Part shown: piece by piece, positions 1 to 8,664 of the stretch
How the letters are laid out: every line of letters begins with the position of its first letter
How positions within the stretch are numbered: the stretch's first letter is position 1
Assembly (NCBI GenBank): GCA_015064345.1
Contig: SVSK01000013.1
Coordinates: 1-44,452 of the forward strand
DNA: 44,452 nt
Direction of reading: 5' to 3'
Origin: Oscillospiraceae bacterium
Lineage (GTDB): Bacteria > Bacillota > Clostridia > Oscillospirales > CAG-272
Made by a program: the position numbers and the translations under genes
The notes under the pieces: model-generated
What the model was told of the DNA's origin: nothing
Databases searched by the model: none
The model's input: only the letters and a program-made list of their open reading frames with translations

Positions 1-2
1 CA

Positions 3-263
3 CGTATCACTTATCTTGCATATGCTCCTGAGATCGCAGCGGCTATGCTTCAGCGCCAGCAGGCATCTGCAATTATTGATGCACGCAAGATGATCGTTGA
101 CGGTGCTGTTGGTATGGTTGAGATGGCACTTCAGAAGATCAGCGAGGATCAGATATGCAATCTTGATGATGAACGCAAAGCACAGATGGTTGCAAATCTG
201 CTTGTTGTTCTCTGCGGCAACCGCGATGCTCAGCCTATCGTAAACACAGGATCGATTTATTAA
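3..263 (+). CDS. SPFH/band 7 domain protein, C-terminal fragment (5' end outside window)
   Basis: In-frame from nt 3: [43 protein letters not shown]...[20 protein letters not shown], which resembles the C-terminus of Firmicute SPFH proteins. Confidence 0.75.
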   Translation, partial: RITYLAYAPEIAAAMLQRQQASAIIDARKMIVDGAVGMVEMALQKISEDQICNLDDERKAQMVANLLVVLCGNRDAQPIVNTGSIY

Positions 264-264
264 G

Positions 265-441
265 ATGGCAGACAACGACAAGAAGCAGATTCCGCTAAGG
301 CTGTCAAAAACCCTCTACGAGGAGCTTGCGAGATGGGCAGAGGACGATTTTCGTTCAATTAACGGGCAGATCGAATACCTGCTTACGGAGGCTGTAAAGA
401 AGCGGAAAAGATGCACAAGCAAGAATCGCGAAGACAAATAA
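265..441 (+). CDS. Small (58 aa) Arc-like ribbon-helix-helix protein
   Basis: Manual ORF below the track cutoff: MADNDKKQIPLRLSKTLYEELARWAEDDFRSINGQIEYLLTEAVKKRKRCTSKNREDK. The IPLRLS strand plus two helices is RHH-like. The ATG follows the SPFH stop by 1 nt. Confidence 0.7.
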   Translation: MADNDKKQIPLRLSKTLYEELARWAEDDFRSINGQIEYLLTEAVKKRKRCTSKNREDK

Positions 442-443
442 AA

Positions 444-469
444 GAACGGGGAGCGATCCCCGTTTTTCT
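444..469 (+). terminator. Rho-independent terminator after the SPFH-RHH operon
   Basis: ACGGGGA-GCGA-TCCCCGT perfect stem followed by TTTTC. Confidence 0.85.
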
Positions 470-962
470 ATTTCAGTTGTCCTGTCATGATAACCAGCAC
501 GAATATCATCAGCGCGAGGTTTCCGCCGCATCTCAGCTCCACCCACAGTACAGCTGTCCACATAATTATGATCCCGACTGCGGATAATACCCCGCAGATG
601 CGCCACGCGGTGTCCGGCATGAATAAGCGGGAGAGAATGCACCGTGCAACACCGCCGCCGTCAAAGCCTTTTATGGGCAGAAGATTAACAAGTGCAAGAG
701 TTAAGGAAATACCGCAGAAATAATACGCGCGGCTGCCGTACATAATTACTGCCGTTAATGCGGATAACAGATTAAGTAGCGGACCCGAGAGATGCACAGC
801 CGCCTCGCGAAGATAGCTGCACGTGGAGAAGTCGTATGACATGACAGCACCGATACCGCGGGATCTGAGGGAGACAAGCCTTACACCGAATATTCCCGCC
901 GCTGCTATATGTCCGCACTCATGAAGAACTACAGCTACAGCAAAAATGATAATCTCCGTCAT
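468..962 (-). CDS. Small M50 family (site-2 protease-like) intramembrane metalloprotease
   Basis: HECGH (HExxH) in TM1, and NLLPIKGFDGGG (NxxPxxxxDGG) in a later TM. 164 aa, no CBS domain. Confidence 0.8.
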   Translation of the reverse strand: MTEIIIFAVAVVLHECGHIAAAGIFGVRLVSLRSRGIGAVMSYDFSTCSYLREAAVHLSGPLLNLLSALTAVIMYGSRAYYFCGISLTLALVNLLPIKGFDGGGVARCILSRLFMPDTAWRICGVLSAVGIIIMWTAVLWVELRCGGNLALMIFVLVIMTGQLK

Positions 963-1264
963 CTGTTACCAAAAATCAGCTCTGCAAACATCTCGCCGAT
1001 GTAGTCATATATTGACCACCGTTCATTGGCAGACGTATCCCTGTCAGGTTTATTGAGTTCTTCCCTTTCTTCGACCCCACTGCTCATCACCGGAACAGCA
1101 TCGTCATATGACATGTTTTCCGTTGATTTGCCATGCAGCATCGGTAACGACAGCATAACGCATATTACTGCTATCCCAAGTATAAAGAGACTGTTCCCTT
1201 CACGGCTATGATCTGTTGCATTTACTACTGTATCTCGTCTTTTCCCTACTGTCAGCTTGCTCAT
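959..1264 (-). CDS. Single-TM protein of unknown function, overlapping the M50 protease gene by 4 nt
   Basis: Start chosen at MSKLTVGKRR, preceded by GAGGTGG. One TM (SLFILGIAVICVMLSLPML) and an acidic extracytoplasmic region. The track ORF extends to 1327. Confidence 0.6.
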   Translation of the reverse strand: MSKLTVGKRRDTVVNATDHSREGNSLFILGIAVICVMLSLPMLHGKSTENMSYDDAVPVMSSGVEEREELNKPDRDTSANERWSIYDYIGEMFAELIFGNR

Positions 1265-1287
1265 ATCCACCTCATTCTCTGTTTCAC

Positions 1288-1316
1288 TTGACATGTGAGT
1301 GATCGTTATATATAAT
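1288..1316 (+). promoter_or_regulatory. Sigma-A type promoter for cysQ
   Basis: TTGACA (1288-1293) - 17 bp - TATAAT (1311-1316), just upstream of the ATG at 1345. Confidence 0.8.
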
Positions 1317-1344
1317 TTATTTATCAAAGTATCGGAGAAGTATT

Positions 1345-2172
1345 ATGTACATCGAAATTTTATCTCATATGGTCTCTGCCGCAATTTCCGCCTCAAATAA
1401 GATTTGTGAGATATACAACGGGCAGTTCAGCATTACTGAAAAAGAGGACAACTCTCCTCTGACAACTGCTGACATTGAGTCTAACAGGATAATTACCACC
1501 CACCTTCGCTCACGCTTTCCAGAATACGCGATTCTGACTGAGGAGGAGCACGACGATCTCTCGCGTCTGACAAATCCCTTTGGCGTGTTTATCGTTGATC
1601 CCCTGGACGGAACAAAGGAGTTTATCAAAAAGAACGGCGAGTTCTGCGTGTCCGTCGCCCTTGCAGTAAAGAATAAGATCGTTTGCGGTGTTGTTGCTGT
1701 ACCTGTACAGAAGGTGCTGTACTATGCCATAGAGGGTCACGGTGCATATAAATGTAATTTTGACGCTGTATCGTGCGGATTCACTTTTGGTGTCGGTAAA
1801 TGTCTTTCCGTTTCTTCGCGACGTGATAAAGTCATCGTTGCTCTTTCGCGCTCCCATGGCGATGAGAAGACTGAAAAGATGCTCGAGAGAAACGCGGTCA
1901 GAATACTTGAAACCGTTACAGTCGGAAGCTGTCTCAAGGGATGCATGATTGCCGAGGGTAAGGCTGACGTACATTACAGATTTGGCCCGGGCACTAAGGA
2001 ATGGGACACAGCCGGCATGCAGATCATTTGCGAGGAAGCAGGAGCGGTTTTTACCGATATTTATGGCGCGCCTTTGAAAGCTAATCGGGATGACCCTCGA
2101 AACCTTGACGGGTTCATTATTCTGAACCATCCAATCTCGGCTCTGGATATTGACGGTCTCGTGACACAGTAA
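1345..2172 (+). CDS. cysQ: 3'(2'),5'-bisphosphate nucleotidase CysQ / inositol monophosphatase family
   Basis: TEEEHDD, VDPLDGTKEF and KEWDTAGMQIICEEAGA metal-binding motifs. Confidence 0.85.
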   Translation: MYIEILSHMVSAAISASNKICEIYNGQFSITEKEDNSPLTTADIESNRIITTHLRSRFPEYAILTEEEHDDLSRLTNPFGVFIVDPLDGTKEFIKKNGEFCVSVALAVKNKIVCGVVAVPVQKVLYYAIEGHGAYKCNFDAVSCGFTFGVGKCLSVSSRRDKVIVALSRSHGDEKTEKMLERNAVRILETVTVGSCLKGCMIAEGKADVHYRFGPGTKEWDTAGMQIICEEAGAVFTDIYGAPLKANRDDPRNLDGFIILNHPISALDIDGLVTQ

Positions 2173-2203
2173 AATATATGTTATATAATAACCCAAAATG
2201 CAA

Positions 2204-2240
2204 AAAGATCCCCCAGCTTTATAGCCGAGGGATTTTTTTA
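2204..2240. terminator. Bidirectional terminator-like hairpin between convergent genes
   Basis: AAAAAGATCCC...GGGATTTTTTT, with A and T tracts on either side. Confidence 0.65.
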
Positions 2241-2885
2241 TATTGATTTTATTATTTCAAGCATCTCGTTCATATCAGCGACGATGTATTTAGCTCTTGC
2301 CGATTCAAACTCTTCTTTTGAGCCGTAGCCCCACAGCACACCGACTGCGTCGATTCCATGTACAGTAGCACCGTCGATGTCGTGGTGTCTGTCACCTATC
2401 ATCAGCACGTTTTCGGGTGAGCACCCTGTTTTATCAAGAGCATAGCGGATAACTGCATCCTTGGTGGATCTGCCCTCGTCCATTGAGGCTCCGCAGATCA
2501 TATCGAAATATTTCGAGAGATCGAAATGGTCGAGGATTCGCACAGCAAACTCTTCGGGCTTGGAGGTTGCAACGCAGAGCTTTTTACCTGCCGCTCTTGT
2601 TTGTGCAAGTGCGTCCGCGATCCCGTCGTAGGGTGTATTCTCAAACAGTCCGACAGTGCTGAAGCGTTCTCTGTACAGACGTATAGCCTCGCGAGCTTCA
2701 TCCTCAGTCATACTGAGATAATTCTGAAACGCATCAAGCAGCGGCGGACCAATAAAGCAATAAAGCGATTCGCGGGGTGGGATATCTTTACCCATTTTCT
2801 CGAGTGCGTGCATTATGCAGTTTGTGATACCCAGCGCCGGATCGGTCAGCGTTCCGTCAAGGTCAAAAAATACGTATTCAAGCAT
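2238..2885 (-). CDS. HAD family hydrolase, phosphoglycolate phosphatase-like
   Basis: FFDLDGTLTDP, ATSKPEEFA and MIGDRHHDIDGA HAD motifs. Confidence 0.85.
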   Translation of the reverse strand: MLEYVFFDLDGTLTDPALGITNCIMHALEKMGKDIPPRESLYCFIGPPLLDAFQNYLSMTEDEAREAIRLYRERFSTVGLFENTPYDGIADALAQTRAAGKKLCVATSKPEEFAVRILDHFDLSKYFDMICGASMDEGRSTKDAVIRYALDKTGCSPENVLMIGDRHHDIDGATVHGIDAVGVLWGYGSKEEFESARAKYIVADMNEMLEIIKSI

Positions 2886-2893
2886 GGTTTACC

Positions 2894-3625
2894 TCACATC
2901 ATGAAATAGTCTATAGCGTACAGAAGTACAAGGTGTGCGGGGTAGAAAATATAGAAGAAATACTTTAGTCGGTACTTACCGCGTTTGCCGTTGTACACGG
3001 CAAGAATCGGCACAGCGAGAAGGCTCCAATACTGTATCAAATTTCCCGCGCTTGTACTCACGAGGCACAGCGAAACAAGGCAAACGGAAAACGCGATGAG
3101 TCTCCGAGGCTTGTCGTCAAAAAACGAAGCAAATACGGGAAGCATTATGCCGAAGAAGCCGTAGTCTACCAAAACGAGTCTTGTCAGAACAAAGGCTGCA
3201 GCAATGGCGATTAGTGAAAGAGATGCTGAGAGGATAATGTCAGTCTTGCGTGACAGCTTCTTTCCGGTGATAGAGGAAACTGCTTTTGCCAATTTGCTCT
3301 CGCCGTCTTCTACCGCTGATTTGACGCAGCCGGTGAAATACATTATTACAAGAGATACGGAAAACGCGATAAGTATGCCGAGATACAGCGTGCCGTCGAC
3401 GATGGTATATACTATCTGGCACAAAGTACCGAGAATGAATATCTGCAGGAAATATTTCAGTCTGTTTCTCGTGTATCTGAATCCCTCAGCAATGCAATAC
3501 GCGTAAATTGGGAATGCAAGCCGCCCGATAATACGGAATATATCCATATGCGGAAACAGCATAAGTCCCATGTGGTCGATAAACATTGTAAGAGCGGCAA
3601 TTATCTTGATTACAAATGATGTCAC
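2894..3625 (-). CDS. TraX family membrane protein
   Basis: IKIIAALTMFIDHMGLMLFP...IIGRLAFPIYAYCIAEGFRYTRN...YIFYPAHLVLLYAI resembles the TraX family. Multiple TMs. Confidence 0.8.
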   Translation of the reverse strand: MTSFVIKIIAALTMFIDHMGLMLFPHMDIFRIIGRLAFPIYAYCIAEGFRYTRNRLKYFLQIFILGTLCQIVYTIVDGTLYLGILIAFSVSLVIMYFTGCVKSAVEDGESKLAKAVSSITGKKLSRKTDIILSASLSLIAIAAAFVLTRLVLVDYGFFGIMLPVFASFFDDKPRRLIAFSVCLVSLCLVSTSAGNLIQYWSLLAVPILAVYNGKRGKYRLKYFFYIFYPAHLVLLYAIDYFMM

Positions 3626-3693
3626 GGCGCACTCCTTTGTACTTTTTTCTTAATTATACAACATGAGGCGCACAATTTCAAGCGTAAGTGAAG

Positions 3694-4308
3694 TTAATAG
3701 TTAAATCCAAGCGCGTCTGACAATAATTCGAGAATTTTGAAGCGTATTTTGACCTTGCCGCTCTCTCCCGTTATCATTCTGTATTCTTCCGGTGTAAAGC
3801 CGGTGGCAACGTATTCGTCTCCCGCAGTAGCCTTTTCCGCAAATCCTGTGCATATTGTCGGAAACAGCACGCACCACCAATTTTTTCCTTCTCCGACACC
3901 AAGGGTTATACGCAAAGAATTATATACTCCCGCAGGTAATACTGCTCCGTCATACTCTCGCCTTGGATATTTTTCACGTCCAAGTTCAAGATTAACCGTA
4001 CAGTCAGCCCCGTTCTCCTGTACACAGGTGAGAGCCACTTCTGTTATCTCGTCGCGCATACTGTCGATGACACTATAAGCCTCGTCAAAGCTCTCGCAAT
4101 CGCTCACCATTGGGCTGACATATTCAAGCACAGCATCCCTCACCTTAAGCTTCAGCGCCTGATCCTCATCAGAATCCGACTCGGCGATAACGTGAAGTCG
4201 CAACACGTCATTATATATTTCCGCTTCCCCCCAAACGGGCAGAAGTGAGAGCACTGCAGTCGCAATCAGTACTGTTACCGAAAAAGTTACAAGATATTTC
4301 ACAAACAA
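3694..4308 (-). CDS. spoIIR: Stage II sporulation protein R
   Basis: LRLHVIAESDSDEDQALKLKVRDAVL and GEGKNWWCVLFPTICTG are characteristic SpoIIR segments. TTG start preceded by GGGAGAG. Confidence 0.93.
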   Translation of the reverse strand: MFVKYLVTFSVTVLIATAVLSLLPVWGEAEIYNDVLRLHVIAESDSDEDQALKLKVRDAVLEYVSPMVSDCESFDEAYSVIDSMRDEITEVALTCVQENGADCTVNLELGREKYPRREYDGAVLPAGVYNSLRITLGVGEGKNWWCVLFPTICTGFAEKATAGDEYVATGFTPEEYRMITGESGKVKIRFKILELLSDALGFNY

Positions 4309-4337
4309 AACTCTCCCATGTAAGAACTTAATGATTT

Positions 4338-4366
4338 ATTGTTCCCCACGGAAGAGCGATTTATTC
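4338..4366 (-). promoter_or_regulatory. Candidate sigma-F/G type promoter for spoIIR
   Basis: Minus strand GAATA - 15 bp - GGGAACAAT, compared with GYATA-N15/16-GGNNANANT. About 30-58 nt upstream of the spoIIR start. Confidence 0.45.
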
Positions 4367-5117
4367 AGTTATCAATCATTGTTTTTCTCGGAAGGTTTTT
4401 GGCTATCGAAACAGGAAGCACTTTTGCGGCGCCGTAGAAGTACAGAAGCTTTATTGCTGTCTCCATTGAAGCTCCCGTTGTAATCACATCGTCGAAAACT
4501 ATATATTTTCCCTCTGGCCTTATATGCCGCTTCATCGGCAGAATTGACTCCTCCGCGTTGATCCGTCGTTCTTCTCTTCCGAGCGACTTTTGTACAGTGC
4601 CGCCTGCTCCCCTGAAAAAGACTTTTTCAAATTTTATTCCAAGTCTGTTTGCAAGACGTTTTGCCACCTCTTCGCTCTGGTCAAATCCCTTTTCGCTGAA
4701 CTTTGCGACAGAACGCGGGATGTAGGTTGTCTGCCAGTCTTTGATATCCTCACCGTTTCGTGAAAACAGCGACAGTATCTCTCTTGCAAGCTCATCTGCA
4801 AAGAAAGATGCAAATTCACCTCTGTCCTTCAGTCTGTAGATCAGCTTTTCGCAAATTCTGTTCTTGGCTGTTTTATCATAAAAGGTGAGTGAGACAAATC
4901 TCTTGCCGCCAATTTCATCTTTAACGTGTTCTGAAAAACCAGCTCCGCAGTAACACCCTGCAACAGATTTATCACATATCGGACATCGTGTAAATGCCTC
5001 ACGGATGAACTCTTCTTTGCACTTATCACACAGCTCGTCTCCGCCGTTTACTCTCTCACCGCATATGCTGCAATTCCCCGGAAACAGTAGATAAGTAATC
5101 CTTTCAATCAGACTCAT
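4365..5117 (-). CDS. comF: ComF family amidophosphoribosyltransferase-like protein
   Basis: N-terminal CxxC zinc-finger pairs (CSICG, CDKC, CPIC) and a PRPP-binding loop IVFDDVITTGASM. Confidence 0.88.
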   Translation of the reverse strand: MSLIERITYLLFPGNCSICGERVNGGDELCDKCKEEFIREAFTRCPICDKSVAGCYCGAGFSEHVKDEIGGKRFVSLTFYDKTAKNRICEKLIYRLKDRGEFASFFADELAREILSLFSRNGEDIKDWQTTYIPRSVAKFSEKGFDQSEEVAKRLANRLGIKFEKVFFRGAGGTVQKSLGREERRINAEESILPMKRHIRPEGKYIVFDDVITTGASMETAIKLLYFYGAAKVLPVSIAKNLPRKTMIDN

Positions 5118-5192
5118 ATAACACCTCCCGTAATCATATTAGGTGTATTTTATCATGGTGCTCGACAAAAATCAACAATTATACCCAAATTA

Positions 5193-5675
5193 TCAAAGAA
5201 GTCTGATGCTGAAGATAATAAAATATATCTGAAAAACCTCTATTATGATGATAATAGCAAGGAGCAGGTACAGAGTCCTTCTCATAAGTATAAATACAGT
5301 CCCCAGCAGTAAGACCGAACAGGCCAGTAATATAAGCGGAAATACAGTCAGCCGCGTGCAGAAGAACACGGCATACCACGAAAGCATGAGAAGATACGAC
5401 AGCATAACAAGTGCAAAAGCTCTGACGCACCGTTTGTCACGCAAAATTCCCGATTTGCAAATTATTCCGATCAGTGCAAGCAACACCCCAACAAGGCCGT
5501 AGCAGATAAGCCACATCACAAATGCGCCAACAAGCGACAGCGTAGGTTCTGAACCCACACCAACTCTCATTATGAACCACGAGCTTCCACCGCTTACCCA
5601 CAGCAGTATTCCGCCAACACAGCATAGGAATGCGGACAGACCCACAAGCGGAATATTTTCTCCAATTATCTTCAT
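5193..5675 (-). CDS. TspO/MBR-like membrane protein
   Basis: Five predicted TMs. EPTLSLVGAFVMWLICYGLVGVLLALI and SWYAVFFCTRLTVFPLILL fit the TspO pattern. The track ORF starts at 5717, inside a terminator hairpin, so the start is uncertain. Confidence 0.5.
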   Translation of the reverse strand: MKIIGENIPLVGLSAFLCCVGGILLWVSGGSSWFIMRVGVGSEPTLSLVGAFVMWLICYGLVGVLLALIGIICKSGILRDKRCVRAFALVMLSYLLMLSWYAVFFCTRLTVFPLILLACSVLLLGTVFILMRRTLYLLLAIIIIIEVFQIYFIIFSIRLL

Positions 5676-5694
5676 TTCACATTTTAATCGTCTG

Positions 5695-5732
5695 AACAAA
5701 AAATCACCCCATATCATTGTATGAGGTGATCT
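5695..5732 (-). terminator. Rho-independent terminator of the PBP gene
   Basis: Minus strand GATCACCTCAT-acaatgat-ATGGGGTGATTTTTTG. Confidence 0.75.
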
Positions 5733-5751
5733 TTGATTTTATTAGACTATA

Positions 5752-8538
5752 TTACAGGAACCAGTCAGCTTCGTCGTCCCCGTTTTCCTCTTCATCGCCG
5801 TAGATATCATTCTCGTCGGGAGGTAGTGCGTCGGGGTCGTCATAATTGTAGTCGTAATCCGAATCAGGTGGCGTGTATCCGCTGTATTCAGCAGGCGGGT
5901 TTCCACCCCACGGTCTGTAGTCGCAGTGCTTATAGCAGTATGCGTTGTACGGAGTTTCTACATAGGTTGATCCGCAGTATTCGCCCTCTTCAAGCATATT
6001 TGTGAAATAGGGCACGCCCCACCATCCGCCAGGCTTGACAGATTCAGGCATTTCTCGGTAAACGTACTGTGCGTCCTCTACATAGATCTGAACCGGGAAG
6101 CTTCTGTCCTCAACTCGGATAAGCGCAACGCTTGTGCAATCCTTGGGATTACAGTTGGCAGATGCAATAAGGCCTGTTGAATTATCCCGCAGAACAACAA
6201 CGTGTGTGTCGCAGTATTCCGTAGGAGCAGACTCGCGAGTAAAGTAACCTGTCTCTGCTCTGTTTCCGCGAGGGTCAAGTGCACAGGCATCGGTGCAAAG
6301 CTTACCTGAATCCTTGCAGTAAGTTGCAGTAATTACACCGGGAGCTGTAGTAAATGTCTTGAGCGGTTCTCCGCCTGCGTTAGCTTCGTCAATATATTGC
6401 TGGTGAAGCATTGTCATTACCTTATCCCAGATAACGAGAGACGGGCTTGTTGTGAACATGCTGAGCGACTGGGGATAGTCGTACCCTGTCCACACGCCAC
6501 CAACATAGTACGGTGTATAACCAACAAAGTAACGGTCGAAGTCTGTACTTGTTGTACCTGTTTTACCTGCTACGTTTACGGTGTATCTGAGTGTACAAGC
6601 TGTAGCAGTACCCTGGTTTACTACGTTTTCCAGCATCTTTGTCATGATTGAAGCAGTTTCTTCGCTGATAACGATCCTGCTTTCGTCTTCCTTGCCGACA
6701 GTTACGTTATCGCGTGTACCGATTACGAGGTTTCCATTTGCATCTTCAACGTAAAGGTACAGGTTTGGTGTATTGTAAACGCCGTTATTCTGGAAGATAC
6801 AGTATGCGGAGGTCATCTCTAGAAGAGTTACACCCTTGTTAGGCTGACCGAGAGCAAGTGCCGCAAGACCGCGGTCCGTATATGTCTGTCCGCTTGAGTT
6901 TGTTGCAGACTCGATAAGGCTGTCAAATCCAAGCTGCTGCTTCATGAAGTCGAAGGAATAGTCTACTGTGATACGCTGCAGCACTTTCATGGCTACCGTG
7001 TTAACAGAACGGGTCACCGCGCTGTTTACGGTTGTCAGGCCTCTGAAAATATTGGGATAGTTATATGGGTACGGTGTGTAAGAATATACTGCCTCTGTAT
7101 CAGCCGTTGCCTCAACTTGAAGCTTTTCGTTGAACATCACGGGAGTATCGTCAATAACCGAGCCATATGAAATCAGTCCGAGATCAAGGGCGGGTGCGTA
7201 GACTGAAAGAGGCTTAATGGACGATCCCGGAGGTCGTACCGATACAGTAGCGCGCTCTGTTCCGCGGTTGATAAGCTTTTCTCCGCGTCCACCCACAAGA
7301 CCGAGAACGTCTCCCGTGTATGGGTCGCAAATAACCATTGCCGACTCCGGTTTCAAGCCGGATGAAACGCTCGGGAAGTATTCGTCGTCATTTTCGTAAA
7401 CAAGCTCTATGGTTTCCTGGACTGTGGGGTCCATGGGGATATAGATCTTGTATCCGCTGAAGAAGATCATGTTCCAAGCGGTAGTAGCATCAACGCCATA
7501 CAGCTCCATAAGGTCATCCTGAAGCTGTGTGAGCATTGCCTCAGTATACCAGTTATAAATGGTAAGTCCCTCTTCTACAGTTCCCTCTTCGTCAGTTGAA
7601 TACACGATATCCAGCTGCACAATGGCCTGTGCTTCACGGCATTCCGCCTCGGTAATGAAGCCGTTATTCTTCATCTCCTCAAGGACTACCCAGCGGCGCT
7701 CGTAGTTACCGATCTTTTCGACTTCCTTACCGTTCACTATTGTGGTGAAGTTGTCGTTGTGATACTTGGGCTCATACTGAGAAGGGTTCTTTACGATGGC
7801 TGCAAGAGCCGCACATTCAACGAGAGAAAGTTCTGAAACGTCTTTATCAAAGTAGAAGTTTGCTGCAGCCTGGACACCGTAGCATCCGTTTCCAAGGTAG
7901 ATAATGTTGAGATATGCTTCCATGATCTCTTCTTTACTCTTGATTTTCTCAAGATTGATCGCACGGAAGATCTCTTCAACCTTACGCTGAATGGTAACCT
8001 CTGACTCCTGTGTTACGTTCTTGATAAGCTGCTGGGTGATAGTAGATCCACCGCCCGATCCGCCTGTGAAGAACTTGAAGAATGATTTTACAGTCGTGAT
8101 CCAGTCAACGCCGTTGTGAGAATCGAAGCGCTTGTCCTCAATAGCAATAAATGCGTTGATCAGATCCTTGGGAAGCTGACTGTAGGACACAGCAAGAGAG
8201 TTGTCAGTCGAATACAGTCGTTGGTCAACTATCTCAACAGGTGTTCCGTCACGGTTGATTCTGTCTTCCACTGTATCATACTGCATATAGTAAATACGTG
8301 TAGTGGAGTCCTGTGTGACGGTTACGATAGTATTTGCATCTATCTCCAAATCAAGATGCTGATTAATATACACAGCAAATACCGATGCAACGATAATACC
8401 GGTTATCAGTCCGATAAGCAGCACCGTCAGGAATATATTTATGAAATAAGACAGAATTCTGAGCAAAACCTTGCCAACTATGCGAAGCACGTTCAGCACC
8501 TCTTTGCCCCAATTCACTTGCCTTTTCTGTTTATCCAT
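5752..8538 (-). CDS. Class A penicillin-binding protein (transglycosylase/transpeptidase, PBP1A-like)
   Basis: GT51: IEDKRFDSHNGVDW, GGSTITQQLIKN. Transpeptidase: PPGSSIKPLSVYAPAL, SVNTVA, AGKTGTT. Start set at MDKQKRQ with an AAAGGCGG RBS; the track ORF extends to 8622. Confidence 0.93.
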   Translation of the reverse strand: MDKQKRQVNWGKEVLNVLRIVGKVLLRILSYFINIFLTVLLIGLITGIIVASVFAVYINQHLDLEIDANTIVTVTQDSTTRIYYMQYDTVEDRINRDGTPVEIVDQRLYSTDNSLAVSYSQLPKDLINAFIAIEDKRFDSHNGVDWITTVKSFFKFFTGGSGGGSTITQQLIKNVTQESEVTIQRKVEEIFRAINLEKIKSKEEIMEAYLNIIYLGNGCYGVQAAANFYFDKDVSELSLVECAALAAIVKNPSQYEPKYHNDNFTTIVNGKEVEKIGNYERRWVVLEEMKNNGFITEAECREAQAIVQLDIVYSTDEEGTVEEGLTIYNWYTEAMLTQLQDDLMELYGVDATTAWNMIFFSGYKIYIPMDPTVQETIELVYENDDEYFPSVSSGLKPESAMVICDPYTGDVLGLVGGRGEKLINRGTERATVSVRPPGSSIKPLSVYAPALDLGLISYGSVIDDTPVMFNEKLQVEATADTEAVYSYTPYPYNYPNIFRGLTTVNSAVTRSVNTVAMKVLQRITVDYSFDFMKQQLGFDSLIESATNSSGQTYTDRGLAALALGQPNKGVTLLEMTSAYCIFQNNGVYNTPNLYLYVEDANGNLVIGTRDNVTVGKEDESRIVISEETASIMTKMLENVVNQGTATACTLRYTVNVAGKTGTTSTDFDRYFVGYTPYYVGGVWTGYDYPQSLSMFTTSPSLVIWDKVMTMLHQQYIDEANAGGEPLKTFTTAPGVITATYCKDSGKLCTDACALDPRGNRAETGYFTRESAPTEYCDTHVVVLRDNSTGLIASANCNPKDCTSVALIRVEDRSFPVQIYVEDAQYVYREMPESVKPGGWWGVPYFTNMLEEGEYCGSTYVETPYNAYCYKHCDYRPWGGNPPAEYSGYTPPDSDYDYNYDDPDALPPDENDIYGDEEENGDDEADWFL

Positions 8539-8664
8539 TATGGCATTCCGCCTTTCATATTTTGCTGAACTTTCAGCCAATGGTAGAATTATACTCTTAA
8601 TTTTTGAATCAGATATTAACACCGAATGATTTTACCGAAAAAATCAGGTGAAAAGCCCGTGTTT

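Noticed and set aside
1510-2196. 228-aa minus-strand ORF
   Set aside because: Antisense to cysQ, which has strong motifs and a consensus promoter. Shadow ORF.
5676-5717. Extended N-terminus (MIWGDFLFRRLKCE) of the TspO-like ORF
   Set aside because: Encoded by the terminator hairpin of the upstream PBP gene and lacks an RBS. The internal Met at 5675 is preferred, though its RBS is also weak.
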